The notes under the pieces were generated by a model. The model was not told the DNA's origin, did no database searches, and saw nothing but the letters and a program-made list of their open reading frames with translations. A program made the position numbers and the translations under genes. Below, in pieces: positions 50,548 through 60,566 of a stretch of DNA of 64,000 bases (position 1 is its first letter; each line of letters begins with the position of its first letter). Source of the stretch: an uncultured Flavobacteriaceae bacterium (lineage in GTDB: Bacteria > Bacteroidota > Bacteroidia > Flavobacteriales > Flavobacteriaceae); the NCBI GenBank assembly GCA_937929935.1, contig CALFUL010000005.1:94387-158386 (forward strand), read 5' to 3'.

Positions 50548-53373
50548 TTATGGATTAATTGTCCAGCTTAAGTAGTAAATAGATCCTACAAAGGCACTAC
50601 CAACTCCTGTAAAATATTCATCTCCTAGCATGTTTGAACCACCTGCCTTAAAGACAGATTTAATCTTTGGAATCGTATAATTAACTTGCGCGTCAAGCAC
50701 ACTATAAGAAGGTACGTCGCCATCAGCAAAAGAGGCTTCCCAGAAAAAGCTGTCGTTCCAACGCCAGTTTAAGCCAAAACCAAAGTTTTTAAACAACTCA
50801 GTATTTCCGAAAGAAACTTTAACCTTATGCTCAGGTGTGTTAAAATTCAGACGTAAACCCGATGCGTCAATTGCTGATTGATTTACATCTAGTTTAGAAT
50901 ATGTATAGTTAGCTCCTAAATCAAAATTTCCAAATATTTTGGTGTCTACCCCAACAGTACCCCCAAATGAACCAACTTCTTCAGTTGAATTTGTATAGGC
51001 TTGATACACTTTACTATCATTATTTGCTAATGCAGCAATCGCTAATGGTGTTTGATTCGGATCAAATGCTGACGGAATAGTTTGAGTAAGCTCTACATCA
51101 CCATAAAAAGGAACTATTGTATTTACTTGAGCTATGAAATTTGTATAACTATTATAATATGCGCTTAAATCAATTGTAAACTTTCCAATTTTTGATCTGT
51201 ATCCTGCCTCAATAGCTGTAATCTCTTCTGGCTTAATAATATCAGGACTCGCAACTTTTAAATCAGCCGGATTACCAGTTTGTGCAAATTGTATCACTGA
51301 ACTTGCAACAAATGAATTTTCGTATACATCACGCCCAGAAATAGTTGCCGTTGGTGAACCAGACAACAATGCGCCACTATTATTAGGGTCAAGCGTGTAG
51401 GTTCTTACATCTCTATCTAAGTTATTTGGTGCAGAACCGACCAAAATGGCAGCTCCAACATCAAGTCCGATAAATAAATCTTGTGTTGTTGGGTTTCTGA
51501 AACCTTGCTGCGCAGAAACTCTAAAGTTGTGATTTCGATTAGCCCCAGCCGTATAACCAAAGGTTACTCTAGGCGAGAAAAAGCCATCAAAAAATTCATT
51601 TTTATCATAACGAATTGACCCTGTAAATTTCAATCTTTCGTCTAAAAATTTCTTTTGAACTTGAGTATATGCTCCGTATTCGCTATACTTAATTGGACCA
51701 TCAAAATCAGTAAAAATTGTACCCGCTGAATTCAATTCGTATTCTCTGAATGAACCACCTACTTGAACATCAGCCCAATCATCAATTAAATGAGCAAGAT
51801 TATAATTACCATTGACATGGCGAAATTTGGTTCTATCAATGAACTTAGCACCTGTGGTAAGGTCTCCGTCATTGATTACTTTATTAAAGGCACTTTGAAA
51901 AGCAGGGGTTCCTGGGATTAAACGACCAGTGTCAGCTACTGCTCTTGCAGCAGCATGGGCACTAGCATCATCGGCCAAAACACCTGACCCAACTCCTAAT
52001 TTTGCTCCAATGAATGTGGCTGCATAATCTCCAAACCATGCTAAATCTGATTTCCATTGTCTATTCACGTTAATCGCTGCAAATCGGCTATCATAAGCAT
52101 TACCCGAATTTTCTGCAACAACATAACCTCGTAAAAAGAAATTGTCGTTTTTAATTTCTAGTTTATGCTGCTGCATTTTGAACCCGTCAACATAATATCT
52201 GTTTGCTCCTTGATAGATCGTAGTACCTCTACCTATTCTACCATTATAAATTACCTCTAAATCATCACCAAAAGGTCTGTAGTTTAATGACCAGTCAGCC
52301 TTAAGACTTTCAGCATCATAATTAACTAAATCTCTTTCATTATAACCTGTTCTAGTTACCCTAGCTGAACCTAAGGTTCCTGGTGCAACTGGCAAACCTG
52401 AAAGTTGATCAAAGTTCAAAGTAGTACCCACTTCATCACCGTAAACATTGATGCCGTTATAAGCGGGATTAGTTCTGTCAAAACCAGGATTATCAAAATC
52501 AGCTTCGTTAACCGCATGCCAATCTTCTCCATTCAAATATGAAAAATTAACTTTTACAGCAAACTTATCACTAAAAGCGTGAGCACCTCTTATTCCTACA
52601 TCATAGTAATTGTTATTGCCAGCCGCTTCTTGTGAGGTAATTCCGGTTTTTACATAAGAACTTATGCCTTGAAAATCAAAAGGGTTTTTACTTCTCATGA
52701 ATAACATTCCGTTAAAAGCACCAGCACCATATAAAGCCGATGATGCCCCTGGTAGTATTTCTACACTCTGTACATCTAACTCTGACATACCCACTAAGTT
52801 TCCTAGAACAAAATTTAGACCTGGAGCAGAATTATCCATTCCGTCAACTAACTGCATAAATCTTGTGTTCGCAAAAGTTGCAAAACCTCTAGTATTAATA
52901 GATTGAAATGTTAAACTACTCGTATTTATATCAACCCCTTTTAGGTTTTGTAAACCCCCATAAAAGGATTCAGCGGTAGTGTTTTTTATTTCTTTTAATC
53001 CAAAACGCTCAACTGAAACTGGAGATTCAAAAATACGTTCTGGTGTTCTTGACGCAGAAATTACAACCTCATCTAGAAAAGTTTGCGATTCATTAAGAAC
53101 TATGGTAAACGTTTGATTATTTTCAGTTACGTCTTGATCAGCATTTGAGTACCCGAGCGTTGAGATTCGAATTTGAAATGGAGGCACTTCAGATGTTTCT
53201 AATTTAAACAAGCCGTCGAAATCAGATGTTGTACCAATCGCTTTACCTACAATTACAACATTGGCCCCTGGTATGGGCTCGTTGTTTTGATCTACAACTT
53301 TTCCACTGACGGTAGTTTGCGAATTCGCTATGAATGCAAACATCATCATTGCTACAGATAGAATCGTTTTCAT
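50548..53373 (-). CDS. TonB-dependent receptor with CarboxypepD_reg domain
   Basis: This 941-residue outer-membrane receptor has a signal peptide (MKTILSVAMMMFAFIANSQ), a carboxypeptidase-like regulatory domain (about 20-105, SGKVVDQNNEPIPGANVVIVG) and a TonB-box-like DEVVISASRTPE. A plug (about 120-230, SINTRGFATFANTRFMQLVDGMD, VEILPGASSALYGAGAFNGM) and a long barrel ending SIYYLSWTINP follow. No SusD partner is adjacent, so it is not a typical glycan-uptake pair, and the substrate is unknown. A 16-bp palindrome lies about 80 bases upstream. Confidence 0.92.
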   Translation of the reverse strand: MKTILSVAMMMFAFIANSQTTVSGKVVDQNNEPIPGANVVIVGKAIGTTSDFDGLFKLETSEVPPFQIRISTLGYSNADQDVTENNQTFTIVLNESQTFLDEVVISASRTPERIFESPVSVERFGLKEIKNTTAESFYGGLQNLKGVDINTSSLTFQSINTRGFATFANTRFMQLVDGMDNSAPGLNFVLGNLVGMSELDVQSVEILPGASSALYGAGAFNGMLFMRSKNPFDFQGISSYVKTGITSQEAAGNNNYYDVGIRGAHAFSDKFAVKVNFSYLNGEDWHAVNEADFDNPGFDRTNPAYNGINVYGDEVGTTLNFDQLSGLPVAPGTLGSARVTRTGYNERDLVNYDAESLKADWSLNYRPFGDDLEVIYNGRIGRGTTIYQGANRYYVDGFKMQQHKLEIKNDNFFLRGYVVAENSGNAYDSRFAAINVNRQWKSDLAWFGDYAATFIGAKLGVGSGVLADDASAHAAARAVADTGRLIPGTPAFQSAFNKVINDGDLTTGAKFIDRTKFRHVNGNYNLAHLIDDWADVQVGGSFREYELNSAGTIFTDFDGPIKYSEYGAYTQVQKKFLDERLKFTGSIRYDKNEFFDGFFSPRVTFGYTAGANRNHNFRVSAQQGFRNPTTQDLFIGLDVGAAILVGSAPNNLDRDVRTYTLDPNNSGALLSGSPTATISGRDVYENSFVASSVIQFAQTGNPADLKVASPDIIKPEEITAIEAGYRSKIGKFTIDLSAYYNSYTNFIAQVNTIVPFYGDVELTQTIPSAFDPNQTPLAIAALANNDSKVYQAYTNSTEEVGSFGGTVGVDTKIFGNFDLGANYTYSKLDVNQSAIDASGLRLNFNTPEHKVKVSFGNTELFKNFGFGLNWRWNDSFFWEASFADGDVPSYSVLDAQVNYTIPKIKSVFKAGGSNMLGDEYFTGVGSAFVGSIYYLSWTINP

Positions 53374-53452
53374 GTTAAATTTGTGTTAAGTTAATTTTCA
53401 GTTGCCAGCAATATACCGATTTTTTCAGATTGAAATTAATAAAATTTAAAAA

Positions 53453-53468
53453 ATTATGCATGCATAAT
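53453..53468. promoter_or_regulatory. Perfect 16-bp palindrome upstream of the large receptor gene
   Basis: ATTATGCATGCATAAT is perfectly self-complementary and lies 80 bases before the receptor start, in an AT-rich divergent-free gap. It may be an operator; no regulator is identified. Confidence 0.4.
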
Positions 53469-53518
53469 ATATATTTAATATCAATAACGCTCCTCTATTA
53501 CGATTTTGACAAAAAGAC

Positions 53519-53556
53519 ATAAAAAAAGCCGCGAAATAATTCGCGACTTTTTTTAT
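53519..53556 (-). terminator. Terminator of glmS
   Basis: AAAGCCGCGAA and TTCGCGACTTT pair around ATAA, with one G-U pair possible in RNA. A-runs and T-runs flank the stem. It lies just beyond the glmS stop on the minus strand. Confidence 0.85.
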
Positions 53557-53576
53557 GTCTTTATAGGTTTTAAATT

Positions 53577-55424
53577 CTACTCAACAGTAACTGATTTTGC
53601 CAGATTTCTTGGCTGATCAACATTACATTCACGCATTACAGCAATATGATAAGACAAAAGTTGTAATGGTATTGTAGTTAATAACGGAGTTAAACTTTCA
53701 AAGGTCTCAGGCACTTCAATAACATGATCTGCCAATTCTTTTACTTGAACATCACCTTCTGTAACTATAGCAATGATTTTACCTTTTCTTGATTTAATTT
53801 CTTGAATATTACTCACTACTTTTTCATAATGCCCCTTTTTTGTGGCGATTACAAAAACAGGCATTTGCTCATCAATTAAAGCAATTGGACCATGCTTCAT
53901 TTCAGCAGCAGGATAACCTTCAGCATGAATGTAACTAATTTCTTTAAGTTTTAAGGCACCTTCTAAAGCAACAGGAAAATTATACCCTCTTCCTAAGTAT
54001 AGGCAATTGGTAGAGTCTTTATACACTTCAGAAATTATTTCAATAAGCGGATTTGATTCTAAAGCCTTCTCTACTTTTCCAGGTACAGATTCTAATTCTT
54101 CTAAATATTCAGCAAATTCTGAATCATTTATTTTTCCTTTTTCTTTAGCTAGCTTAAGGGCTATTAAGGTGAGTACTGTTATTTGTGTAGTGAATGCTTT
54201 GGTTGATGCCACCCCAATTTCAGGACCAGCATGCGTGTAAGCACCCGCATGAGTTTCTCTTGAAATAGATGAACCCACTACATTACAAACACCAAAAACA
54301 AAAGCTCCGTTTTCTTTGGCTAATTTTATTGCAGCCAAAGTATCAGCCGTTTCTCCTGATTGAGAAATAGCGATTATAACATCATCTTTATGTATAACCG
54401 GGTTTCTATACCTAAACTCTGAAGCATATTCAACTTCAACCGGAATTCTAGCTAAATCTTCAAAAATGTATTCAGCAACCAAACCAGCATGCCACGATGT
54501 GCCACAAGCCACAATTATAATACGGTTTGCATTTAAGAATTTATCAAGATGGTCATCAATACCAGCCATTTTTATAACACCTAAATCAGCTCTAAGTCTA
54601 CCTCTATACGTATCTTTTATAGCTCTCGGTTGCTCATAAATTTCTTTTAACATGAAATGATCATAACCTCCTTTTTCAATTTCTTCAATATTCATTTGAA
54701 GTTCCAAAATATTAGGATAGGCTACAGAATCATCTTTTATTTTGCGAAGCTTAATTTCTTTTCCTAAACGAACAATAGCCATCTCCTCATCTTCAAGATA
54801 AATAGCATTGTTTGTGAATTCTATAAATGGCGAGGCGTCAGAAGCAATGAAAAATTCATTTTCGCCTACCCCAATAGCCAAGGGACTACCCAGTTTAGCT
54901 ACGACTAACTCATCTGGCTTCTTTTTATCAAAAACTGCAATAGCATACGCACCAACAACTTGATTCAATGCTATTTGAACAGCCTTGCCTAATTTTACGT
55001 TTTCTGTTTTCTGTACTTCTTCAATAAGATTTACCAAAACTTCAGTATCCGTATCTGAATGAAAGGTATATCCTCTTTTGATTAATTCCTTTTTAATTGA
55101 TTCATAATTTTCAATGATTCCGTTATGAATAATTACTAAGTCGCCTGAATTTGAATAATGTGGGTGTGAATTAACATCATTAGGTACACCATGTGTTGCC
55201 CAACGCGTATGACCAATACCTAAATTTCCTTCAACTGAAATGGTCTCTTTTGATTTTTTCTTGAGGTCTTCAACTTTACCTTTTGTTTTTGCTAGGTTGA
55301 TTCCTTTACCATCATAAATGGCAACACCTGCACTATCATATCCTCTATATTCAAGTCTTTGAAGACCTTTAATAATTATTGGATAGGCATCTCTATGGCC
55401 TATGTATCCTACTATTCCGCACAT
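53577..55424 (-). CDS. glmS: glutamine--fructose-6-phosphate aminotransferase
   Basis: GlmS makes glucosamine-6-phosphate from fructose-6-phosphate and glutamine, the first step to UDP-GlcNAc. The 615-residue protein has the N-terminal nucleophile Cys2 (MCGIVGYIG), GHTRWATHG and two SIS domains with CGTSWHAGLVAEY and SQSGETADTLAA. The C-terminus DQPRNLAKSVTVE is canonical. Full length. The leader is about 150 bases with no glmS ribozyme core recognised. Confidence 0.98.
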   Translation of the reverse strand: MCGIVGYIGHRDAYPIIIKGLQRLEYRGYDSAGVAIYDGKGINLAKTKGKVEDLKKKSKETISVEGNLGIGHTRWATHGVPNDVNSHPHYSNSGDLVIIHNGIIENYESIKKELIKRGYTFHSDTDTEVLVNLIEEVQKTENVKLGKAVQIALNQVVGAYAIAVFDKKKPDELVVAKLGSPLAIGVGENEFFIASDASPFIEFTNNAIYLEDEEMAIVRLGKEIKLRKIKDDSVAYPNILELQMNIEEIEKGGYDHFMLKEIYEQPRAIKDTYRGRLRADLGVIKMAGIDDHLDKFLNANRIIIVACGTSWHAGLVAEYIFEDLARIPVEVEYASEFRYRNPVIHKDDVIIAISQSGETADTLAAIKLAKENGAFVFGVCNVVGSSISRETHAGAYTHAGPEIGVASTKAFTTQITVLTLIALKLAKEKGKINDSEFAEYLEELESVPGKVEKALESNPLIEIISEVYKDSTNCLYLGRGYNFPVALEGALKLKEISYIHAEGYPAAEMKHGPIALIDEQMPVFVIATKKGHYEKVVSNIQEIKSRKGKIIAIVTEGDVQVKELADHVIEVPETFESLTPLLTTIPLQLLSYHIAVMRECNVDQPRNLAKSVTVE

Positions 55425-55574
55425 ATATAAAATTTTCCAGTTGGTCTATTCATTGATGCATAATTATTCAGCATCAAAAAAATAAGATTAATTACTTTTG
55501 TTTATTAACGTAAAAAAAGGTTAACTGGTATAAATGAAGTGAGATAAAATTGGCACTAAACTTTGAAGAAAAAA

Positions 55575-57449
55575 TTACTGCGCTTCAGTATAAAATATCT
55601 CTAATTTCAATTTTTTGTCAATTTGACCATCAGGTACATTGCTTCCGTAAAGAACGGTGCTTAACGGACTTATAGTAGCCCCAACAGGCAACTCTATTGT
55701 TTGTCCATTTTCGACTTTGGTGTCAAGAGCACCTGTGGCCCTGATATCTGGTGTGATCATTAAACCTAGGGTTGCATTAACAGAATCACGAACAATTAGA
55801 TTGTTAATATGTGTTGTTATACGCACTGTATACTTTATACCTTTATCATTTTCTTCTTCTAAGATACCGTCATACAATGGGTAACTTGCCAACGAACTAG
55901 CATTATTGACCTGATCTAATGAACCTGAAAATAAGGCTTCATTTGATTCAGCATTATACATATATAATCTTGATGGCTCAATAATATCTCCGGCAACATC
56001 AAGTTTATCTCTGTCTACATAAAAAACCAGGTTGGCTTCATTTATGATCCAATTATTAGCTTTTATTTGACTAATTTGTTCTGCAGTATCATCACTATCA
56101 TTATCAAAAAGCCGTATTTCTGCATAGGTGCCCGCCCCCCCTTTTAAATAAATTCTTGAAGCATTTTCAGTTGATGCATGCGCATCTGTTATTTCAGTTG
56201 GCAATGCATCATTAATAAATGTATTCACTGCGTTTCCAGAATAAACACCTGTAGTTGGACTTCTTGTCAATAAATTCAATGTGAAAACTTGATCAATAGT
56301 TTCTTCAATGTCATCAGATGTATCATCAGCTGTACCGTTTGTATCAATTGAATCATAATCGTAATTTATAGTAATTGACGCTTGTGTTAAATCAAGTAAT
56401 AAATAATGATTATCTCCTTCTTTTGGCACAATTGATATATGTAATCCTCTTAAAAATTCATTGAAATTTCCTTGGTTTAAAAGATTTGAAGAACCTTCTT
56501 GATTCAAGATATTTTCTTGAAAAAAGTCTGAATTTAATTGAACACGAATACCCGGATTAAGCTTTATCACGGCTGCTTCATCATCCTCATCTGGGTCAGC
56601 GTCAGGATCTTCATCTGTTGTTGATGCAACTATAACTTCAAAATCACTAATCATTACTTCATCTTCATATAAAACTTCAGAAGTAAAATTGGGTATGTCT
56701 TGATTTGAAAAATAAGGTTGATTATCTATAAACTGTGTAGTAGGGTCTGAATTTCTCAAGAAATATGTTGAAGTTTCAACTTTCAACGTAAAAGATGTAT
56801 CTCGATTACCATATATACTATCAATGTCAATTCTTTTAGCTACCATACTCACGTCAGTGTCAGTATCAACATCATCATTTTCGCCATCATCATCAGTATC
56901 TGCCTTTAACGGATCAGTACCCGCCGCAGTTTCTTGACTGTTGGTAAGACCATCACCGTCATTATCATTATTTGGATCATCTGGATCCGTATCAAAAATA
57001 TCATCGACGCCATCACGGTCACGGTCAGTTTGGCCATCTCCTTTAGTTAAATAGGGTATATATAAAAATACTTCTTTAATTGTTTCGTTTTCAACAATAG
57101 TTGAATTACTATCATCTGTAGCTGAATTATCTTCTATGCTTTGCGAAAACGCACCAAAAGTTGGATTTTGCACTGAAAGTTGTACCTGCGAGGTAATAAT
57201 CGCTTCAGTATTACCATAAATAGGGTCTACAAAGGTGCCCACTTGATAAATTGGTAGTTGATTGGTCTGAACTGCTTCAATGTTTTTATTAGAAACAAAA
57301 ACATCAAACTCAGCCTTGCTTGTAACAAAAGGCTCTTCGCCAATAACGCCTGACCCGATTGTGGTTAAATCTTGCTCGCATGAGATAAAAGCGGCAGCTA
57401 TGAAGAATCCTGCACAAGCAGAAATATTTATCCTTTTAAAAAAGTTCAT
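55575..57449 (-). CDS. DUF4270 lipoprotein with Asp-rich calcium-type repeats
   Basis: This 624-residue predicted lipoprotein has its lipobox ending at Cys24 (AAFISC), followed by EQDLTTIGSGVIG, the start of DUF4270. Residues about 141-198 are a strongly acidic insert (DRDRDGVDD, NDNDGDGLTN, DTDDDGEND) matching thrombospondin type-3-like calcium-binding repeats. The remainder is beta-rich. DUF4270 proteins are conserved beside glmS and panC in Flavobacteriia; function is unknown. It starts 5 bases after the glycogen-synthase-like gene. Confidence 0.88.
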   Translation of the reverse strand: MNFFKRINISACAGFFIAAAFISCEQDLTTIGSGVIGEEPFVTSKAEFDVFVSNKNIEAVQTNQLPIYQVGTFVDPIYGNTEAIITSQVQLSVQNPTFGAFSQSIEDNSATDDSNSTIVENETIKEVFLYIPYLTKGDGQTDRDRDGVDDIFDTDPDDPNNDNDGDGLTNSQETAAGTDPLKADTDDDGENDDVDTDTDVSMVAKRIDIDSIYGNRDTSFTLKVETSTYFLRNSDPTTQFIDNQPYFSNQDIPNFTSEVLYEDEVMISDFEVIVASTTDEDPDADPDEDDEAAVIKLNPGIRVQLNSDFFQENILNQEGSSNLLNQGNFNEFLRGLHISIVPKEGDNHYLLLDLTQASITINYDYDSIDTNGTADDTSDDIEETIDQVFTLNLLTRSPTTGVYSGNAVNTFINDALPTEITDAHASTENASRIYLKGGAGTYAEIRLFDNDSDDTAEQISQIKANNWIINEANLVFYVDRDKLDVAGDIIEPSRLYMYNAESNEALFSGSLDQVNNASSLASYPLYDGILEEENDKGIKYTVRITTHINNLIVRDSVNATLGLMITPDIRATGALDTKVENGQTIELPVGATISPLSTVLYGSNVPDGQIDKKLKLEIFYTEAQ

Positions 57450-57454
57450 TCCGA

Positions 57455-58264
57455 TTAATTTAAAACTTCGTTGCTATAAAAATTTGCATATGCTTCTTCA
57501 AATTCTTGAATAGAAACAAATGGCAACACTGGTTTTTTAAGGTTGGAAATATGGCTTACTAATTCTTCTGGAATTTCTTCCGATGCTAAAATAACCGCAT
57601 CTGAAAAATCTACAGCAACTTTTAACAAATTATTATAGTCTGGGGTTTTTAAAGGCTCAACTTGCGCCGCGTCTATACCATCAAAAACAACTTTATCAAT
57701 CATTTTTTTACTGAGTGCGCCCTCAAATCCTTTTTTGTACACTGAAGTAACAATTTTACTGTCGCCAAATAAAGGCTCATCAGCATATAACTTTTTAAGA
57801 TATACTGGTAGTAAAGATGCTAACCAACCATGAACATGAATTATATCAGGTGACCAATTAAGTTTCTTAACTGTTTCAACTACACCTTTTGCGAAGAAAA
57901 TAGCTCTTTCATCATTATCAGCAAAAAGATTTCCGTCAGCATCATTAAACGTTGCCTTTCTTTTAAAGTATTCATCATTATCAATAAAGTATACCTGAAT
58001 ACGCTCTTTAGGTATTGATGCAACCTTAATAATCAAAGGCATATCCATATCATTTATGACAAGGTTCATCCCTGATAATCGAATAACCTCATGTAATTGA
58101 TGTCTTCGTTCATTTATGTTTCCATATCGCGGCATAAAAATTCTAATTTGACCCCCGTTTCCGTTGACCATTTTAGGTGTTTCGTATGACATTAAAGAAA
58201 CTTCATTCTCTGGTAGATAAGGCACTAGTTCTGAAGAAACAAACAATATCTTTTTACCGTTCAT
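57455..58264 (-). CDS. half-size glycogen/starch synthase-like protein
   Basis: This 269-residue protein matches only the N-terminal Rossmann domain of GT5 glycogen synthases: KKILFVSSELVPYLPENEVS, RIFMPRYGNINERRHQLHEV, NDERAIFFAKGVVETVKKLNWSPDIIHVHGWLASLLPVYL. The KxGG motif that binds ADP-glucose is replaced by ENEVSLMSYETPKM, and the C-terminal nucleotide-binding domain is missing. Synthase activity is therefore unlikely. It is conserved at this locus in Flavobacteriia, divergent from panC, and probably co-transcribed with the DUF4270 gene. Confidence 0.85.
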   Translation of the reverse strand: MNGKKILFVSSELVPYLPENEVSLMSYETPKMVNGNGGQIRIFMPRYGNINERRHQLHEVIRLSGMNLVINDMDMPLIIKVASIPKERIQVYFIDNDEYFKRKATFNDADGNLFADNDERAIFFAKGVVETVKKLNWSPDIIHVHGWLASLLPVYLKKLYADEPLFGDSKIVTSVYKKGFEGALSKKMIDKVVFDGIDAAQVEPLKTPDYNNLLKVAVDFSDAVILASEEIPEELVSHISNLKKPVLPFVSIQEFEEAYANFYSNEVLN

Positions 58265-58367
58265 ATAGCTGCTTTTGTGTTTAAAATTTAGCGTAGCTGC
58301 AAAACTACGAAAATTATAGAGATTAGCAGTATTTATAGTAAGTTTGCTCGGTTTAAATAGTTAAATA

Positions 58368-59213
58368 ATGTTAATTACAAAAACAAAAACAGAGTTACGT
58401 GCAGCTATTTCGTCTTTGAAGACAGAAAAAAGTTTGGGCTTGGTGCCTACCATGGGGGCCCTGCATGAAGGGCATGCTTCTTTAGTTTCGAAAGCAGTGG
58501 TTGAGAATAAATCAGTGGTTGCAACCATTTTTGTAAACCCTACACAGTTCGATAATCAAGACGATTTAAAAAAATATCCAAACACTCTTGATGATGATAT
58601 ATCATTACTAAAATCAATCTCTGAAAATATTATTGTTTTTGCACCCACCGCTTCTGAAGTGTATAGTAATGAAGTGAAATCTGCTTCTTATGATTTTGAT
58701 GGCTTAGACCAAGTGATGGAAGGCACCTATAGAGACGGCCACTTTGAAGGTGTTGCTACCATTGTAGAAACTTTGTTCAGATTAGTAGAACCCACAAAAG
58801 CCTATTTTGGCGAAAAAGATTTTCAGCAATTACAAATCATTCGAAAAGTGGTTCAGTCAAAAAATATTTCATTACAAATTGTTGGTTGCCCTATTGTGCG
58901 TGAAGAACACGGACTAGCAATGAGTTCAAGAAATGAAAGATTGCCAAAAAAAGTGAGGCATGAAGCAGCATTTATTTATAATATCTTGCAAAAAGCAAAA
59001 AAGAAATTTGGCATGAAAAGTGCTACTGTAGTTAGTGATTGGGTGCGCCAACAATTTGAAAAACACCCGCTATTTAAATTAGAATATTTTGCCATTGCAA
59101 ATTCAGATAATTTAAAAGAAATAAAGAGAAAACAACCTAACGTAAAATATAGAGCCTTCATTGCCGTTTATGCAAATGATATTCGTCTAATTGACAATGT
59201 AGCTCTTAACTAA
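58368..59213 (+). CDS. panC: pantoate--beta-alanine ligase
   Basis: PanC joins pantoate and beta-alanine with ATP to make pantothenate. The 281-residue protein has PTMGALHEGHASLV with the His33-x-x-His36 nucleotide-binding motif, IFVNPTQFDNQDDLKKYPNTL, YFGEKDFQQLQIIRK and VREEHGLAMSSRNERL (KMSKS-like). Complete. panD follows 9 bases downstream, so two steps of the pathway are co-expressed. Confidence 0.97.
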   Translation: MLITKTKTELRAAISSLKTEKSLGLVPTMGALHEGHASLVSKAVVENKSVVATIFVNPTQFDNQDDLKKYPNTLDDDISLLKSISENIIVFAPTASEVYSNEVKSASYDFDGLDQVMEGTYRDGHFEGVATIVETLFRLVEPTKAYFGEKDFQQLQIIRKVVQSKNISLQIVGCPIVREEHGLAMSSRNERLPKKVRHEAAFIYNILQKAKKKFGMKSATVVSDWVRQQFEKHPLFKLEYFAIANSDNLKEIKRKQPNVKYRAFIAVYANDIRLIDNVALN

Positions 59214-59222
59214 TCTAGACAC

Positions 59223-59573
59223 ATGCAAATTGAAGTAGTAAAATCTAAAATACATCGCGTTAAAGTAACCGGTGCAGATCTTAATTATATAGGAAGCATA
59301 ACCATTGATGAAGATTTAATGGACGCTGCAAATATTGTACGAGGCGAAAAAGTGCAAATTGTAAATAACAATAACGGCGAAAGGCTTGAAACATATGCCA
59401 TACCTGGACCGCGAAAAAGTGGAGAAATTACTTTAAATGGCGCAGCTTCTCGAAAAGTTGCTGTTGGCGATGTTCTTATATTGATTACCTACGCTCGTAT
59501 GGCTATTGAAGAAGCAAAAAAATTCAATCCTTCTTTGGTATTTCCTAATGAAGAAAACAATTTATTAAAATAG
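59223..59573 (+). CDS. panD: aspartate 1-decarboxylase
   Basis: PanD makes beta-alanine from aspartate using a pyruvoyl group formed by self-cleavage. The 116-residue proenzyme shows [20 protein letters not shown] with Gly24-Ser25 as the cleavage site. It also has [33 protein letters not shown], typical of the family. It lies between panC and a flippase-like gene, with gaps of 9 and 2 bases. Confidence 0.97.
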   Translation: MQIEVVKSKIHRVKVTGADLNYIGSITIDEDLMDAANIVRGEKVQIVNNNNGERLETYAIPGPRKSGEITLNGAASRKVAVGDVLILITYARMAIEEAKKFNPSLVFPNEENNLLK

Positions 59574-59575
59574 TT

Positions 59576-60547
59576 TTGAGCGAATCCCTGAAAAAAATAT
59601 TTAAAATAATTCTCCCAATTGCATTGGGAGTTTTTTTGGTTTGCTACCTATACTTTTCTACCACCCCTGAACAACGAACAGAAATAGTAGATCATATCAA
59701 AAGTGCTAACCTATTTTGGATGGGAATTTCAATAGTAATAGGTTTATTGAGCCACCTTTCAAGAGCTATTCGATGGAATTATTTACTTGAGCCTTTGGGC
59801 TACAAACCTAAGATTCACAACAATATGTTTATTGTACTCACTTCTTATTTAGCCAATTTAGGCATTCCTAGATCCGGAGAGTTTTTGCGTGCAACTGAAT
59901 TAGCGACTTACGAAAATGTACCTTTTGAAAAAGGCTTTGGCACCATTGTTTCTGAAAGAATTATAGACGTAATTATGTTGCTGGCTATTATTTTTGTTGC
60001 CTTTTTATTTCAAGCTGATTTAATTATGGGCTTTATGAATGAAAGTGGTATTGGTATTTATGGAGGCTTACTCATGTTGCTTACAGGTATTGTTGGACTA
60101 GTGGTAGCCATCAGAATCGTAAAAAATTCAAGCTCAACCATTGCACAAAAAATAAAGTTGTTCTTAAGCAATATGCTTGATGGCATCATGAGTATTTTTA
60201 AAATGAAGCAAAAATGGCTGTTTATCTTTCATACGCTATTCATTTGGGTTGCTTATGTTACTATGTTTTGGGTCATAAAATTTACTTTGCCCGCAACTGT
60301 TGATATCTCGATGGCTGCACTTCTTGTTGCCTTTGTTGGAGGAGCCATTGCAATGACTACCACAAATGGCGGCTTTATCGCCTACCCTTTATTTGTGGGT
60401 ACTTCATTACAGCTTTTCGGACTTGATTTTAACAATGCTCAGGCTTTTGGATGGATAATGTGGATTGCCCAGACCCTGATGGTCATTGTTTTTGGGGCAA
60501 TATCTTTTATTTTATTACCGTTATTTAACAGAAATAAAACGTCTTAA
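59576..60547 (+). CDS. flippase-like lysylphosphatidylglycerol synthase TM-type protein
   Basis: This 323-residue polytopic protein (about eight helices) is of the UPF0104/YbhN class. It has SHLSRAIRWNYLLEPLGYKP, ANLGIPRSGEFLRATELATYENVPFEKGFGTIVSERIIDV and GGAIAMTTTNGGFIAYPLFV. The family is the membrane part of lysyl-PG synthase and includes possible lipid flippases; the cytosolic aminoacyl-transferase domain is absent. The start is TTG 59576, 2 bases after panD. It is conserved with panCD in Flavobacteriia. Confidence 0.87.
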   Translation: MSESLKKIFKIILPIALGVFLVCYLYFSTTPEQRTEIVDHIKSANLFWMGISIVIGLLSHLSRAIRWNYLLEPLGYKPKIHNNMFIVLTSYLANLGIPRSGEFLRATELATYENVPFEKGFGTIVSERIIDVIMLLAIIFVAFLFQADLIMGFMNESGIGIYGGLLMLLTGIVGLVVAIRIVKNSSSTIAQKIKLFLSNMLDGIMSIFKMKQKWLFIFHTLFIWVAYVTMFWVIKFTLPATVDISMAALLVAFVGGAIAMTTTNGGFIAYPLFVGTSLQLFGLDFNNAQAFGWIMWIAQTLMVIVFGAISFILLPLFNRNKTS

Positions 60548-60566
60548 TACAATTAAAAAACAAACT

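Noticed and set aside
55425..55574. glmS ribozyme in the glmS leader
   Set aside because: The 150-base leader is AT-rich and shows no glmS ribozyme core; that ribozyme is mainly found in Firmicutes.
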